Counted from the first letter of the stretch, positions 25,651-34,870 are shown. The stretch is DNA of 64,000 nucleotides from Dehalobacter sp. DCA (GCF_000305775.1 NC_018866.1:682001-746000), one strand, 5' to 3'. Translations and numbers: made by a program. The notes: generated by a model from the letters alone, not told the origin.

Positions 25651-28600
25651 ATGTCAGTAAAAGTAAATACCGCAAGCGCTTCAACTGTATATCATGGACC
25701 AAGTTCCAGCATTTATGCCTCTGTGGGCAGTGTTGGCATAGAGCAAGTCGAGGTCTTCGCCGTGGAAAAAAACTGGTTCTATATCGAGTACTACACCGGA
25801 GCCACTACCAGGAAAAGAGGCTATGTCCCGTACAACACAATCACGAATCCGGCTACTGTAGCGGCCAGCGTCCCGACCCGGTCTTTAACCGGCTATGCCG
25901 ATGTTTCAACCCTGAACATTACGGTATGCACAGGTCCGGGAACCTCAACCACTTATCCATTACCCGGGAATGTCTATGCCACGGAAGGTTTCACACGTTT
26001 TAATGAAACCAGCGGGAGCTACACGTATATTGAATACAGTACATCGTCTGGCACCAAACGTGGATACGCCTTGACCAGTCAACTTGCAAGCAGGAACAGG
26101 GGGGTGCTTGCGAACGTTTCATCATCTGCTACCATTTATACCGGTCCCCGCAGCAATTACGTAACCGGGGGAGGTGTTTACTCCGGAGAATACGTAGTTA
26201 TCCTGGAAAAAGACGCTTCTTCCTGGTACTATATTGAATTTAACTCAACTTCCGGCAGAAAACGCGGTTACGTCGATCAAAACTTAATTACGCCATATTC
26301 TTCGACCAGCGGACTTGGATCACTGAAAACATTTCAAAATGCAGCTTCCATCCAACAGAATGTATATGTTTATGCTGGACCAAATTTAGGTTTTGCCTCT
26401 ATTGGCTCCTTATCCGCTGATGAGACTGTCTTTAGGATTGAGGGTGTTACTGCAGAGTCTGCCTATTCTTTTATCGAGTACACAACCTCCTCCGGTCAAA
26501 AACGGGGCTATGTGTCGGCCAGCGGTCTTCAGACTCTCACTGGAGCTGTCGCTACGATTGCAAATGCAGACACTGTTTATCTTGGACCAAGTGACATAAA
26601 CTACGCGTCTGTAGGAAGTGTCAGCCAGAATGATCCGGTCCTGGTTCTCGGCAAGGAAAAATCGTGGTTCTATATTCATTACCCCACATCAAGCAATAAG
26701 AAAAGAGGCTATGTTCCATACGACTATTTGAATGATCCCTCTACCGTTGCCGCAGGTGTCTCGGAGAGGACGTTTACGGGTTGTGCCGATGCAACCAACC
26801 AGGATCTGACGGTCTATACCGGACCGTCGAACAATTACACCGCTTCTGGAACTGTCTATTCTGGTGAAGGGGTCACCCGCTTTAATGAAAGTCAAAACGG
26901 CTTCACCTATATTGAATTTAGCTCCCCCTCCGGAACGAAAAGAGGTTATGTCGATACAACGCAATTAGCAGACAGGAACAGAGGCGTTCTGGCTGAAGTC
27001 ACTTCCACTCCGTCCACTGTCTATTGCGGCCCGGATGAAACCTATTTCCTAAGCGGCGGGGTCTCCCTGGAAGAGTTCGTCGTCATTCTGGAAAGAGACA
27101 TTTCTTCTATTTATCCGACGCAATGGTATCACATCGAATACAATACAGCCTCCGGACGAAAAAGAGGCTATGTCAATCAAAACTGCCTGACTGCTACAGG
27201 CTCTCTGAGTTCTGTTCCGGCATTGCGAACAGGTATCGGTTTAGCAAAAGCTGTCGGGAACCAAACCGTATATACCGGACCAAATACCAATTTTACAACA
27301 ATCGGCACAATTTTCGATAACGAAAGAGTAAGCATACTAAGCAGCGCCTCGGTAGAATCAGCCTATGCTTACATCGAGTACAACACAGGTGGTTCGGCAA
27401 GCAAGCGCGGCTATGTATCGACAGGAGTCCTTCAGTCGACTTCAGTGACCCTGCCAACTATTTCCATTGCTAATGTTGTGGAAGGAACTTACGGTACCAG
27501 CGGCAATAACCGCTCCCTAAAATATTATAAAATCGGCAGTGGCAACAATGTACTGGCTGCAGTATTCGCAGTTCACGGATTTGAAGATGCCTGGGCGGCT
27601 GACGGCGAGGAACTGGTCAAAATCGCCAAAACGACGATTGAAGAACTTGCTGCGGAAAACCTCTCCGCATGGACGATCTACGTTATTCCCTGCGCCAATC
27701 CGGATGGAATCCTGGACGGTTGGACAAATAACGGTCCTGGTCGGGCAACAGTCAGCGCAGGCAAGGATATTAACCGTTCCTTCCCGTATACCAATAATAA
27801 CGACTTTTATCCTTATACTAACACCAGGAACTTTAACGGTTCCTCAGCACTGGGTTCAGCTGAAGTGCTTGCCCTTAGTCAGGTCTTGCTGCAATGGAAA
27901 AGTGAAGCGCAAACCATGGTTTTATTAGATGTTCACGGCTGGCTCAATGAATCTCTTGGGGATACAGCGATTGGGCAATGTTTTCAGAATCAGTTCGGCT
28001 CAACTTTTAGTCTTAGCACATTATCTAGTTCCGCCAAAGGGTATGTAAGTCTTTGGGGACAAAATAATGGCATGCGCGCGGCGTTGATTGAGCTTCCTTT
28101 CCCCAGCTCACCACAAGATATCCTTGACAGGGATTTTGCCGGGAAATTCGTTTCAGCTACGTGCAATATGCTGAACGCTATCGCTTCAAGTGTGGCAGTT
28201 ACGGGCGTCACGGTATCTCCCAGCCAAGTAACGCTTGCTTACAATCAGACCCAGCAGCTTACAGCGACCGTGTCCCCGTCCGACGCAGCGAATAAGGCAG
28301 TAATATGGTCAAGCAACAATACAAATGTGGCAACAGTGAGCAGTACTGGCCTTATAACCGCAGGCGCAGCTTCAGGAACCGCAACGATCACTGTTCGGAC
28401 TGTAGACGGCAGTTTTACGGCAAACTCAGCAGTGACCGTTGCCTCAGCATCTATTCCGGTTACCGGAGTAAGCGTAAACCCAACATCCGTCAGTTTAGAT
28501 GCGGGGGATACCCAACAATTGACAGCTGCCGTCGTTCCAGCCAACGCGACGAACAAGGCGGTTACTTGGTCGTGCAGCAATCAAAATGCCTCTGTCAGCA

Positions 28601-29343
28601 GTACCGGACTGGTAACGGCACAATTAGCCGGGACAGCTACTATTACCGTGACTACTAACGATGGAGGATTCACAGCAACAACGGCGGTAACCGTATCGGA
28701 TAATGGAGGCGTCCCTGTAGGATATAAAACCTATAAAGTGGGTGCTACGTTACCAAGCGGCAGTCCATTTGCCGGCTGGGCGGTAGGTCAGGGATTTAAC
28801 GACAAAGAAACAAATAATCATGGGCATCTGGGTTACGATATTAACCTAGGAACTGACGTTGGCCCTAACGTAAAGCCCATATTCGGTGGAACAGTGGTAT
28901 TTGTTCGGTCTGATAATTCGACCTGGAACGGGCGAATTGTTGTCATCGAGCATAACTTAACAGGTGTCCGAAAATTCTATTCCTCTTATTCACATTTAAA
29001 CACTACGAGTGTGAGTGAAGGAGATCCTGTAACAACCAGCACTATAATAGGTACCATGGGTGGGTCAGCAAATGGCAGTGATGGAACTTTTGGCCCTCAC
29101 GTACACCTGTGCACTTACACTAAGAGCAGTTACGACACTGACCCGATGGGATATTGCGGCGCCCTCGATCAAGTAAAGCAATTGCACCTTCTAACATTTG
29201 AACAAGCTGCTGGAAACTATTATAATAACTATTACTATGGTGGGGATACAAGTAAGTTCCCCCGTTGCGGCGGATGTTGTTTTTATGATCCATTTGGGAT
29301 CGTTAGTACTAACGGTCAGATCATTGAAGCTTTTCATCCTTGA
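25651..29343 (+). CDS. 1230-residue multidomain wall-hydrolase-like protein: 8 SH3-like repeats, M14 peptidase, 2 BIG2, M23 peptidase
   Basis: Strong ribosome site (AAAGGAGAG) before ATG 25651. Residues ~10-600 are eight ~70-residue SH3b-like repeats, each with VYxGP at the start and KRGYV at the end; repeats 1-4 and 5-8 match pairwise, so a four-repeat block was duplicated. Residues ~605-845 are an M14 zinc carboxypeptidase (HGFEDAWAADGEE ~641, NPDG ~682, DINRSFP ~705, LLDVHGW ~759, catalytic Glu in LIELPFP ~812). Two BIG2 Ig-like domains follow (~849-925, ~935-1015). Residues ~1040-1170 are an M23 endopeptidase (HGHLGYDINL, GPHVHLC). A Cys-rich tail RCGGCC ends it. Both peptidase types can cut peptidoglycan peptides. 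There is no N-terminal signal peptide, which is odd for such a protein. Single gene with terminator. Confidence 0.88.
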   Translation: MSVKVNTASASTVYHGPSSSIYASVGSVGIEQVEVFAVEKNWFYIEYYTGATTRKRGYVPYNTITNPATVAASVPTRSLTGYADVSTLNITVCTGPGTSTTYPLPGNVYATEGFTRFNETSGSYTYIEYSTSSGTKRGYALTSQLASRNRGVLANVSSSATIYTGPRSNYVTGGGVYSGEYVVILEKDASSWYYIEFNSTSGRKRGYVDQNLITPYSSTSGLGSLKTFQNAASIQQNVYVYAGPNLGFASIGSLSADETVFRIEGVTAESAYSFIEYTTSSGQKRGYVSASGLQTLTGAVATIANADTVYLGPSDINYASVGSVSQNDPVLVLGKEKSWFYIHYPTSSNKKRGYVPYDYLNDPSTVAAGVSERTFTGCADATNQDLTVYTGPSNNYTASGTVYSGEGVTRFNESQNGFTYIEFSSPSGTKRGYVDTTQLADRNRGVLAEVTSTPSTVYCGPDETYFLSGGVSLEEFVVILERDISSIYPTQWYHIEYNTASGRKRGYVNQNCLTATGSLSSVPALRTGIGLAKAVGNQTVYTGPNTNFTTIGTIFDNERVSILSSASVESAYAYIEYNTGGSASKRGYVSTGVLQSTSVTLPTISIANVVEGTYGTSGNNRSLKYYKIGSGNNVLAAVFAVHGFEDAWAADGEELVKIAKTTIEELAAENLSAWTIYVIPCANPDGILDGWTNNGPGRATVSAGKDINRSFPYTNNNDFYPYTNTRNFNGSSALGSAEVLALSQVLLQWKSEAQTMVLLDVHGWLNESLGDTAIGQCFQNQFGSTFSLSTLSSSAKGYVSLWGQNNGMRAALIELPFPSSPQDILDRDFAGKFVSATCNMLNAIASSVAVTGVTVSPSQVTLAYNQTQQLTATVSPSDAANKAVIWSSNNTNVATVSSTGLITAGAASGTATITVRTVDGSFTANSAVTVASASIPVTGVSVNPTSVSLDAGDTQQLTAAVVPANATNKAVTWSCSNQNASVSSTGLVTAQLAGTATITVTTNDGGFTATTAVTVSDNGGVPVGYKTYKVGATLPSGSPFAGWAVGQGFNDKETNNHGHLGYDINLGTDVGPNVKPIFGGTVVFVRSDNSTWNGRIVVIEHNLTGVRKFYSSYSHLNTTSVSEGDPVTTSTIIGTMGGSANGSDGTFGPHVHLCTYTKSSYDTDPMGYCGALDQVKQLHLLTFEQAAGNYYNNYYYGGDTSKFPRCGGCCFYDPFGIVSTNGQIIEAFHP

Positions 29344-29352
29344 GAATGAATT

Positions 29353-29383
29353 AAAAACTGGCGGGGTAACTCGCCAGTTTTTG
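29353..29383. terminator. Terminator between convergent genes
   Basis: AAAAACTGGCG-gggtaact-CGCCAGTTTTT, with A-run before and T-run after, so it works in either direction for the 1230-residue protein gene (+) and the lipoprotein gene (-). Confidence 0.85.
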
Positions 29384-29442
29384 CTTTGGGCATTCATCTA
29401 TAATAATAGAAGCCCTAGACATTTTAAAATGAATAAGACAGC

Positions 29443-30513
29443 TCAGTCGCTCGCGTTTGAAAGAATTATTTTGGATACATGATCGGTAGCATCAAATTCC
29501 AATTTAAATATTTTTTCTCCGTCACTGTACCAGATGTTTTTAAGACCGTTTTTGCCAAACCAGATATACCCATAAATATCAAGATGTTGTACTTTCCCAT
29601 ACAAGGTCTGGATTTTATCATTATCCCCAATCTTACTTTCGTTTTTCTCATTTGGTAATTTAGATATAACCGACTCCAACGAATCACCCACTTGAATACC
29701 CCTTACAAAACTAAGACCGGGATGAGCTGTTTCTATACTCAAAAAGAAATAATTCTTGCCTTCACCTTCGGGATAATAAAATGACACCTTTGTATCCGCG
29801 TATTTTCGTGTCATAATGACTTCAATACTATCTCCATGTTCAGGCAATGTTTCCGCATCCAATAAATGGCCGAAAAGTTTATCTGCCTGCTCAATCGTTA
29901 AATCTAAAGGAAAGCCGATGATTTCTCTCGTAAAGAATGGCACCTTGTACATTGCTTGTTTTGTTTGTTCTGCAGGCACCTTTTCAAAAGAGGTCGGTAG
30001 CTGCGCTTGCTTCCGTTGGTCATAGGGACGTAATTGGAGGTTGTTATAGGTAATCTGCAGGTATCCATTATTAATGGTAAGAGTACCCTCTACATGCTTA
30101 AGCTTATATCCTGATTCTTTCTCGTCTGCGGAATAGGAGGCCTTGCCGTCCGGTTCCTTCCGGGCGTATGTGCTGAATCCTCCTTGGGTAATCTTTCCTT
30201 CCTGATCGTATTCCGCAACAAAAAGATGAAAATCAAAACCGTTTTCCGTTTCGTTATAGACTTGAATTTGCGCCATATTCCTGTCGCCGTAATTACACTG
30301 CCACACTCCTGAGAATTTTTCAGTAGTTGGTTCTTCTGTCTCTGCTGGTGCATTGGAGCCAGTATCTTCAGATGATTCAGATGTTATGGATGAGTCCGGC
30401 GCTGACGTTGTGCCTGAATTTGAATTGGCCGTTGAGGTACACCCTGTAAGAATTGGAATCAGAATTACTAAAATCACTAGTAAATGGCACAAAGATCGCG
30501 ATTGTTTGTTCAT
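29443..30513 (-). CDS. Hypothetical lipoprotein
   Basis: 356 residues with a type II signal peptide: LLVILVILIPILTGC, lipid-anchored Cys at ~25. A Ser/Thr/Glu-rich linker follows (~26-65), then a beta-rich domain (~67-175, FSGVWQCNYGDRNMAQIQVY) like small lipocalin-type folds, and a C-terminal region (~190-356) with charged and aromatic residues but no known motif. ATG with AAAGGAAAA upstream. It has its own promoter and faces the large wall-hydrolase-like gene. Function unknown; located on the outer face of the membrane. Confidence 0.78.
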   Translation of the reverse strand: MNKQSRSLCHLLVILVILIPILTGCTSTANSNSGTTSAPDSSITSESSEDTGSNAPAETEEPTTEKFSGVWQCNYGDRNMAQIQVYNETENGFDFHLFVAEYDQEGKITQGGFSTYARKEPDGKASYSADEKESGYKLKHVEGTLTINNGYLQITYNNLQLRPYDQRKQAQLPTSFEKVPAEQTKQAMYKVPFFTREIIGFPLDLTIEQADKLFGHLLDAETLPEHGDSIEVIMTRKYADTKVSFYYPEGEGKNYFFLSIETAHPGLSFVRGIQVGDSLESVISKLPNEKNESKIGDNDKIQTLYGKVQHLDIYGYIWFGKNGLKNIWYSDGEKIFKLEFDATDHVSKIILSNASD

Positions 30514-30625
30514 TTGCCGTTTTTCCTTTCTTTCATTTATTCACGTGTTTTACTTAAATAAACTATGAATAACTACAAAGAATGCTGTTTTATTTTTTAT
30601 TTGATTATCCTTACTTTTTTTACCA

Positions 30626-30654
30626 ATTATAAATAATTACTACCTATAATTCAA
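30626..30654 (-). promoter_or_regulatory. Sigma-A promoter of the lipoprotein gene
   Basis: Minus strand TTGAAT, 17-nt spacer, TATAAT, ~110 nt before the lipoprotein ATG. Confidence 0.65.
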
Positions 30655-30698
30655 GCAAAAGATTCCATAATCAATTACTGACGTGTATGCCTTAGATT

Positions 30699-32596
30699 AA
30701 TCGAGTAGGAGGGGGCGTCTCGCCCCCGGCCTCTCACACCACCGTATGTGCGGTTCCGCGTACGGCGGTTCAATAGTTTAAGTGCAGTACCTCGTATTTC
30801 TTGGCTATGTCATCATAGCCGAGGGATTCGAGGTATTTGTCAGTCAACGTATGATTAAGTATCCCGCTCCCGGCTACTCTCCAGTAGCCTTTGCCAGTGT
30901 ACCCATTCTTGTGTGCCCAGTAAACCGACATGCCGAGTGCTATCAAGTTCCCGATTCGGGTTTTTGGTTTCTTCCACTGCTTCCAGATATACATCCGTAT
31001 CCGTCGTTTCAGCCACCTGTTCAGTTCCTGAATTCTGCTCTTCATACCGGCAATAGCGTAATAATTAAGCCACCCCGTTGTATATAGCTTCAGTTCCTTC
31101 AGAATCTGTTGAATGGCCCTTCCGCGATTCCGTTTTGTGATGCCTTTGAGCTTTTCCTTGAATTTCTTCATTGACTTTTCATGCACCCGTATTCCCGTAC
31201 CTTTGCCCGTCCTGTACAAGGCAAAGCCAAGGAACTTAAGCTTCAGCGGTGATCCCGCTTTACTCTTTTCCGAGTTCACTTTCAGCTTTAGTTTCTTCTC
31301 AAGGTACTGCTTACAGCTTTCTAATACACGTTCTGCTGCTCTGCGGCTCTTGGTGTAGACAGCAATGTCATCCGCGTATCGCAAATGCTTGTGCCCCCGT
31401 CTTTCCATTTCCTTGTCGAATTCATTGAGGTAGATATTCGAAAGTAACGGAGATAACGGGCCTCCCTGTGGGCTGCCTTCCTCCGTCTTGCTTTTCACTC
31501 CATTCTCCATGACTCCGCTTTTCAGAAACTTCTTGATGAGGTCTATAATCCGCTTATCTTTTACTTCTTTGCGTATTATATTCATCAGCAGTTCATGATT
31601 CATCGTATCGAAGTATTTTGACAGATCGATATCCGCTGCGCGGGTATATCCCTGTTCGTAGTACTCTTTCGCTTCCTTCATGGCTTGCTGTGCGCTGCGC
31701 CCCGGTCGATAGCCGTAGCTTGCCTCCGAAAACAGCGGTTCAAAGATTGGTTGCAATATCTGCACCAATGCCTGTTGCACCATCCGATCAATGACCGTTG
31801 GCACACCAAGTTTTCGTACTCCTCCATCCGGTTTGGGTATCTCTACTCTCCTAACCGGTTGAGGCCTGTACATCCCGTTTCCTAAACTCTGTAGCAACTC
31901 CTCTCTGTGTTTCCTGAGCCAGGGCAGCATTTCATCCACGGTCATTCCGTCGACTCCTGCTGCTCCACCGTTTGACTTAACCCTTTTGAAAGCCCTGTTC
32001 AGGTTTTCTCTGTCCAGAAGTCTTTTCATTAGGTCGACTGCACCGTCTTTTTCCTTGGTTTCTCGTTCAACGATGCTCCGCGCTCCGCCGTTGTCTTCGG
32101 GTTCCACCCTATCTTCCGGGCGGCAGCCAAGGTTTCCCTCGTATTCTGCCTTCTTCACATCGTCCACCTTCTTCCTTCTTCAAAAGACTACTACTGTTCA
32201 GCCCTTCCCGCGTTTCCGCGGTACTATAGCTTCTGCTGACTTCTCATGCCTCAGCTACACATCACTGCGCGGTTTGCTCCTGTGGTCGTCGAATGCGTCC
32301 CTCTTGTCGGGAGCGTGGTATGAGATCTCCCCGGGTAAGAACAACAACCTTCATCCCATGTAACCGCCGCATTTACTGTACAGGGTTCGGGTAGTATTGG
32401 ACTTTGTTTTATTAAGCAAACTCGTCCACCCTGATTCAGCCTTATATGCGGTTTCTGTTCGTCGGTTCAGGACTTTGCTTACGGCTTCCTTTAGATTCCA
32501 CCTCACGATGGACACCCTTGCCGTTCGGCTAGCACTTCCTACTACCAAGCGTGCAGCGGACTCTCACCGCCGAGTTGTTGCCCATGCCGGGCGCAC
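30699..32596 (-). mobile_element. Group II intron, bacterial class C type
   Basis: About 1.9 kb. The 5' boundary is GTGCGCCCGG at 32596 on the minus strand. Domain V-VI follow the reverse-transcriptase stop: GAACCGCCGTACGCGG...CGTACGG-type hairpin then a GGGGGCG...CGCCCCC stem and CCTACTCGAT near 30699. The encoded maturase has no HNH endonuclease. The intron begins 2-3 nt after the T-run of an intrinsic terminator (32597-32632), the known target preference of class C introns. The exact 3' end is uncertain by a few bases. Confidence 0.88.
30770..32167 (-). CDS. ltrA: Group II intron reverse transcriptase/maturase
   Basis: 465 residues from GTG 32167 (GAAGAAGG upstream). It makes cDNA during retrohoming and helps intron folding. 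Reverse-transcriptase blocks are complete: GAAGVDGMTVDEM, YRPQPVRRVEIPKPDGGVRKLG, SYGYRPGRSAQQA, DIDLSKYFDTMNH, SPQGGPLSPLLSNIYLNEFD and the catalytic LRYADDIAVY (~268). The maturase X domain is at ~345-440 (LYTTGWLNYYAIAGMKSRIQELNRWLKRRIRMYIWKQWK, read in part). There is no En/HNH domain, as usual for class C. The frame is intact, so the intron may be mobile. Confidence 0.95.
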   Translation of the reverse strand: MDDVKKAEYEGNLGCRPEDRVEPEDNGGARSIVERETKEKDGAVDLMKRLLDRENLNRAFKRVKSNGGAAGVDGMTVDEMLPWLRKHREELLQSLGNGMYRPQPVRRVEIPKPDGGVRKLGVPTVIDRMVQQALVQILQPIFEPLFSEASYGYRPGRSAQQAMKEAKEYYEQGYTRAADIDLSKYFDTMNHELLMNIIRKEVKDKRIIDLIKKFLKSGVMENGVKSKTEEGSPQGGPLSPLLSNIYLNEFDKEMERRGHKHLRYADDIAVYTKSRRAAERVLESCKQYLEKKLKLKVNSEKSKAGSPLKLKFLGFALYRTGKGTGIRVHEKSMKKFKEKLKGITKRNRGRAIQQILKELKLYTTGWLNYYAIAGMKSRIQELNRWLKRRIRMYIWKQWKKPKTRIGNLIALGMSVYWAHKNGYTGKGYWRVAGSGILNHTLTDKYLESLGYDDIAKKYEVLHLNY

Positions 32597-32632
32597 TTAA
32601 AAAGATGACTTCTGAATAACTCAGAAATCATC
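32597..32632 (-). terminator. Terminator used as group II intron target
   Basis: Minus strand GATGATTTCTGA-gttat-TCAGAAGTCATC with one internal mismatch, then TTTTTAA and the intron 5' end. It terminates the secreted-protein genes at 32650-33806. Confidence 0.8.
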
Positions 32633-32649
32633 TGATGATTGGCTGATTA

Positions 32650-33224
32650 TTATTTTCCGCCCGACAATTCAGTTGACGTTGGTTCAATCCCCACAATCGG
32701 AATATTTGTCCTGTTCCCATTGATATCCTCGTATACGACTGCAGCAATGTTTTCTTCAGACATATCTACACTAACCCCCGGCACTACTAAGAAGACTCCA
32801 GGTTCATACGTTTTATTTTTCTTTTCTGCGAGAGATTTCCGGAAAGATTCTGTCTGTTTATACCCAACATCCAACGAATAATCTATTCCAGCTTCTTCAT
32901 CCTTAGTTACAATATTATAAACTTTGCCGCTTGATCCCACCATTGCAACGATTGCTCCTTTTGGCAGCATTACTTTATCTCTTCCATTTGTATTTTCTAT
33001 CGTCATATAAACTTCGGCGAATTTTGTATTTGTGCTCGTACTGATATTAAAGTTAACTTTCGTTATTTCGAAGCTTAGTTCATTCCTGAGCATTTTGTTA
33101 TTTTCAACTTTAACGGGCGAGCTTGTTTCTGCAGAAGCGGTTTTATTAAGATCTGCTATAATGATGCCCCCTAGTAAAAGGACGGTAGCACAAATTCCAG
33201 CAATGATTTTCGGTACTTTTTCAT
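32650..33224 (-). CDS. Secreted hypothetical protein with 5' frameshift
   Basis: The 3' frame 32650-33093 gives 147 residues from an internal ATG without a ribosome site. Reading further upstream in the same frame yields KVPKIIAGICATVLLLGGII...TASAETSS, a convincing signal peptide or anchor, but with no start codon. An ATG at 33224 with AAGGAAGG 7 nt upstream is one frame off; adding one A to the five-A run at 33217-33221 would join them. So the gene is frameshifted at codon 3, by mutation, slippage or sequencing error. The mature part is a beta-rich domain (EITKVNFNISTSTNTKFAEV) of unknown role. It lies 33 bp after the 33258-33806 gene. Confidence 0.6.
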
Positions 33225-33257
33225 TATCTATCCTTCCTTTCTTTGTAATGACTTAAA

Positions 33258-33806
33258 TTAGTAGAGTAAGTCTATATAATAAGCATAGACATTACCTGTA
33301 TCAAAATTTGTGTGGACGTAACCAGAGTATGCATGCCAATACCCTGTAAAATCCGCGTAATCTGTCACTCGTAGTAAGTGCATCTGGCTGTAAGTCTTAT
33401 ATACCTGATTGGAATTCAAAGTACTATTATAAGATATTTCACAAACTACTGAGCTTTCGCTTTCGCTAGAATATAAATTAAGATCTGTAATAACATATGC
33501 CCCGGTTGCAGGAGTTACTTTCGAACTCAATGCGTAACCATAGACAGCTCCGCCTCCTGCGTATCTGCCCATAAGATATCTATAACCGTTTGTTACAGTT
33601 GTTGACATTAATGCAAGTGCTTCTCCGGTTCCCGTCGTCATAACGGTGCTTGAACTTGATGAAGCCGAACTCTTCAATGGCGTGGATTCAATAGTTGCGT
33701 AGAGTTTCCCTGAACCATCTACCGAAGCATATGCCGGAGATATATTGGCAATAAGTATGAAGGACATCGTTAAAACTATTACTAATATTTTATTAAAATT
33801 TTTCAT
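33258..33806 (-). CDS. Secreted hypothetical protein
   Basis: 182 residues with a clear signal peptide (MKNFNKILVIVLTMSFILIA, cleavage after AYA-S ~28). The mature part is rich in Ser, Thr, Tyr and Gly; the first half (LYATIESTPLKSSASSSSSTV...YRYLMGRYAGGGAVYGYAL) resembles a divergent SH3-like surface domain, which would fit wall binding. GAGAGGAG precedes the ATG. It is first in a two-gene unit with the frameshifted secreted protein. No family recognised. Confidence 0.65.
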   Translation of the reverse strand: MKNFNKILVIVLTMSFILIANISPAYASVDGSGKLYATIESTPLKSSASSSSSTVMTTGTGEALALMSTTVTNGYRYLMGRYAGGGAVYGYALSSKVTPATGAYVITDLNLYSSESESSVVCEISYNSTLNSNQVYKTYSQMHLLRVTDYADFTGYWHAYSGYVHTNFDTGNVYAYYIDLLY

Positions 33807-34162
33807 TTTTTGACTCCTCTCTCTTATCTTTATTTTTACTTACTGCTGAGTAAAGATTGTTCGAAGCTTCTATACCAAAATCACCTCGCTTCCTATTTCC
33901 AGGAAAAAAATCTTTTGAATAAGACTCATCTGCTATTTTTGCGTCGAATCATATCTATTCTCATTTACTGCAAATATAAAACAACGAATGTTATTGCTGC
34001 ATTACCGCTTTACAATTTCCATTTTGTATTATTTTCCATTTACTAGCAACCGTATAAACTACAGGTCTTGAAAATTTATTTTTCCGGTATTCACTACAGT
34101 TGGCTCCTAATATTCTCTAGAGAATACCCTTATAAAACCCATTTAAGATCACTTGATACTTT
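33807..34162. other. Gene-free AT-rich stretch with a 16-bp palindrome
   Basis: I see no gene or RNA here. TATTCTCTAGAGAATA at 34111-34126 is a perfect palindrome close to the 3' end of the LuxR-type gene; it may be chance in AT-rich DNA or a binding site. Confidence 0.4.
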
Positions 34163-34420
34163 CTATTTTAATCCACTCTTTATTTCCTGATAATTTAATG
34201 CTGCTTCCAAACGGGATTTAACTCCAAGTTTTTCCAAAATGTTGCTGACATGATACTCCACCGTACGTTTCGAAATTCCCAAACTTGCGGCAATTTCCTT
34301 ATTTCTTAAACCTTTTGCAATTCGAACGAGGATTTCAGATTCCCTCTCTGTCAAAACTTTTTGCGAATCCTTCACATTTAAAGAAGCTTTATGAACCAAA
34401 AATGGATCGGAATCATTCAA
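34163..34420 (-). CDS. Orphan LuxR/GerE-type HTH protein
   Basis: 85 residues, starting at a TTG with a weak ribosome site. Residues ~20-80 are a complete LuxR C-terminal helix-turn-helix (LTERESEILVRIAKGLRNKE, IAASLGISKRTVEYHVSNIL, EKLGVKSRLEAA). No sensor, receiver or autoinducer-binding domain is attached, as in GerE of sporulating bacilli (about 74 residues). It might be a sporulation or stress regulator, or the surviving end of a truncated larger regulator. Confidence 0.72.
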   Translation of the reverse strand: MNDSDPFLVHKASLNVKDSQKVLTERESEILVRIAKGLRNKEIAASLGISKRTVEYHVSNILEKLGVKSRLEAALNYQEIKSGLK

Positions 34421-34654
34421 TCAAAACCTTGATTTTAGGACGTTTCACTATCTATTCCCCCTAAGGAACAGTAAATAAATAAAAACAAAAAATATTAGAA
34501 TTGTTTTCTATTCACCTATTCTAATAGACAATCTAAGGCAACTTTTGCAACACTTTTCGCAGAAAAACTTATATCACTTTGTTTTCTCTGATGTTAAATA
34601 TTCAAGCTGAGAGGTTCACTGTAACACCTACACGGGGTACGAGGTTAAATAAAA

Positions 34655-34870
34655 AACCATGTCAAGCCTAAGCTCTGGCACTACCGCCTGAAGGCGCTCA
34701 ACCCTGCGATGCTCCAAGAGTTCACCAACGACATATACCTGCACGAGTATTTCAAGAGCATGCTCGTGAACATCATGGGCATGCTGAACGCGGCGCTCGA
34801 CTACGCCGTCCACCCCTGCGATTCATCAAAGACAATCTGTTCTGGTACATGAACAGGCCTCGGTCGCTGC
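34655..34870 (+). pseudogene. Remnant of a Tn916-type tyrosine integrase (N-terminal SAM-like domain)
   Basis: The plus strand reads LKALNPAMLQEFTNDIYLHE, then YFKSMLVNIMGMLNAALDYA and VHP, the core-binding domain of phage/ICE integrases (compare TPxMIQxFYNELxxxGYSKSTLxNILGVLxxALDYAVHP). After VHP a one-base shift is needed to continue RFIKDNLFWYMNRP. There is no start and no catalytic domain. The codons are more GC-rich than in the flanking genes, suggesting transferred DNA. I see nothing else in the rest of the gap 34421-35098. Confidence 0.65.

Noticed and set aside
34111-34126. LuxR-type operator at the 16-bp palindrome TATTCTCTAGAGAATA
   Set aside because: It lies downstream of the LuxR-type gene rather than at a promoter, and the region is very AT-rich; listed only as a palindrome.
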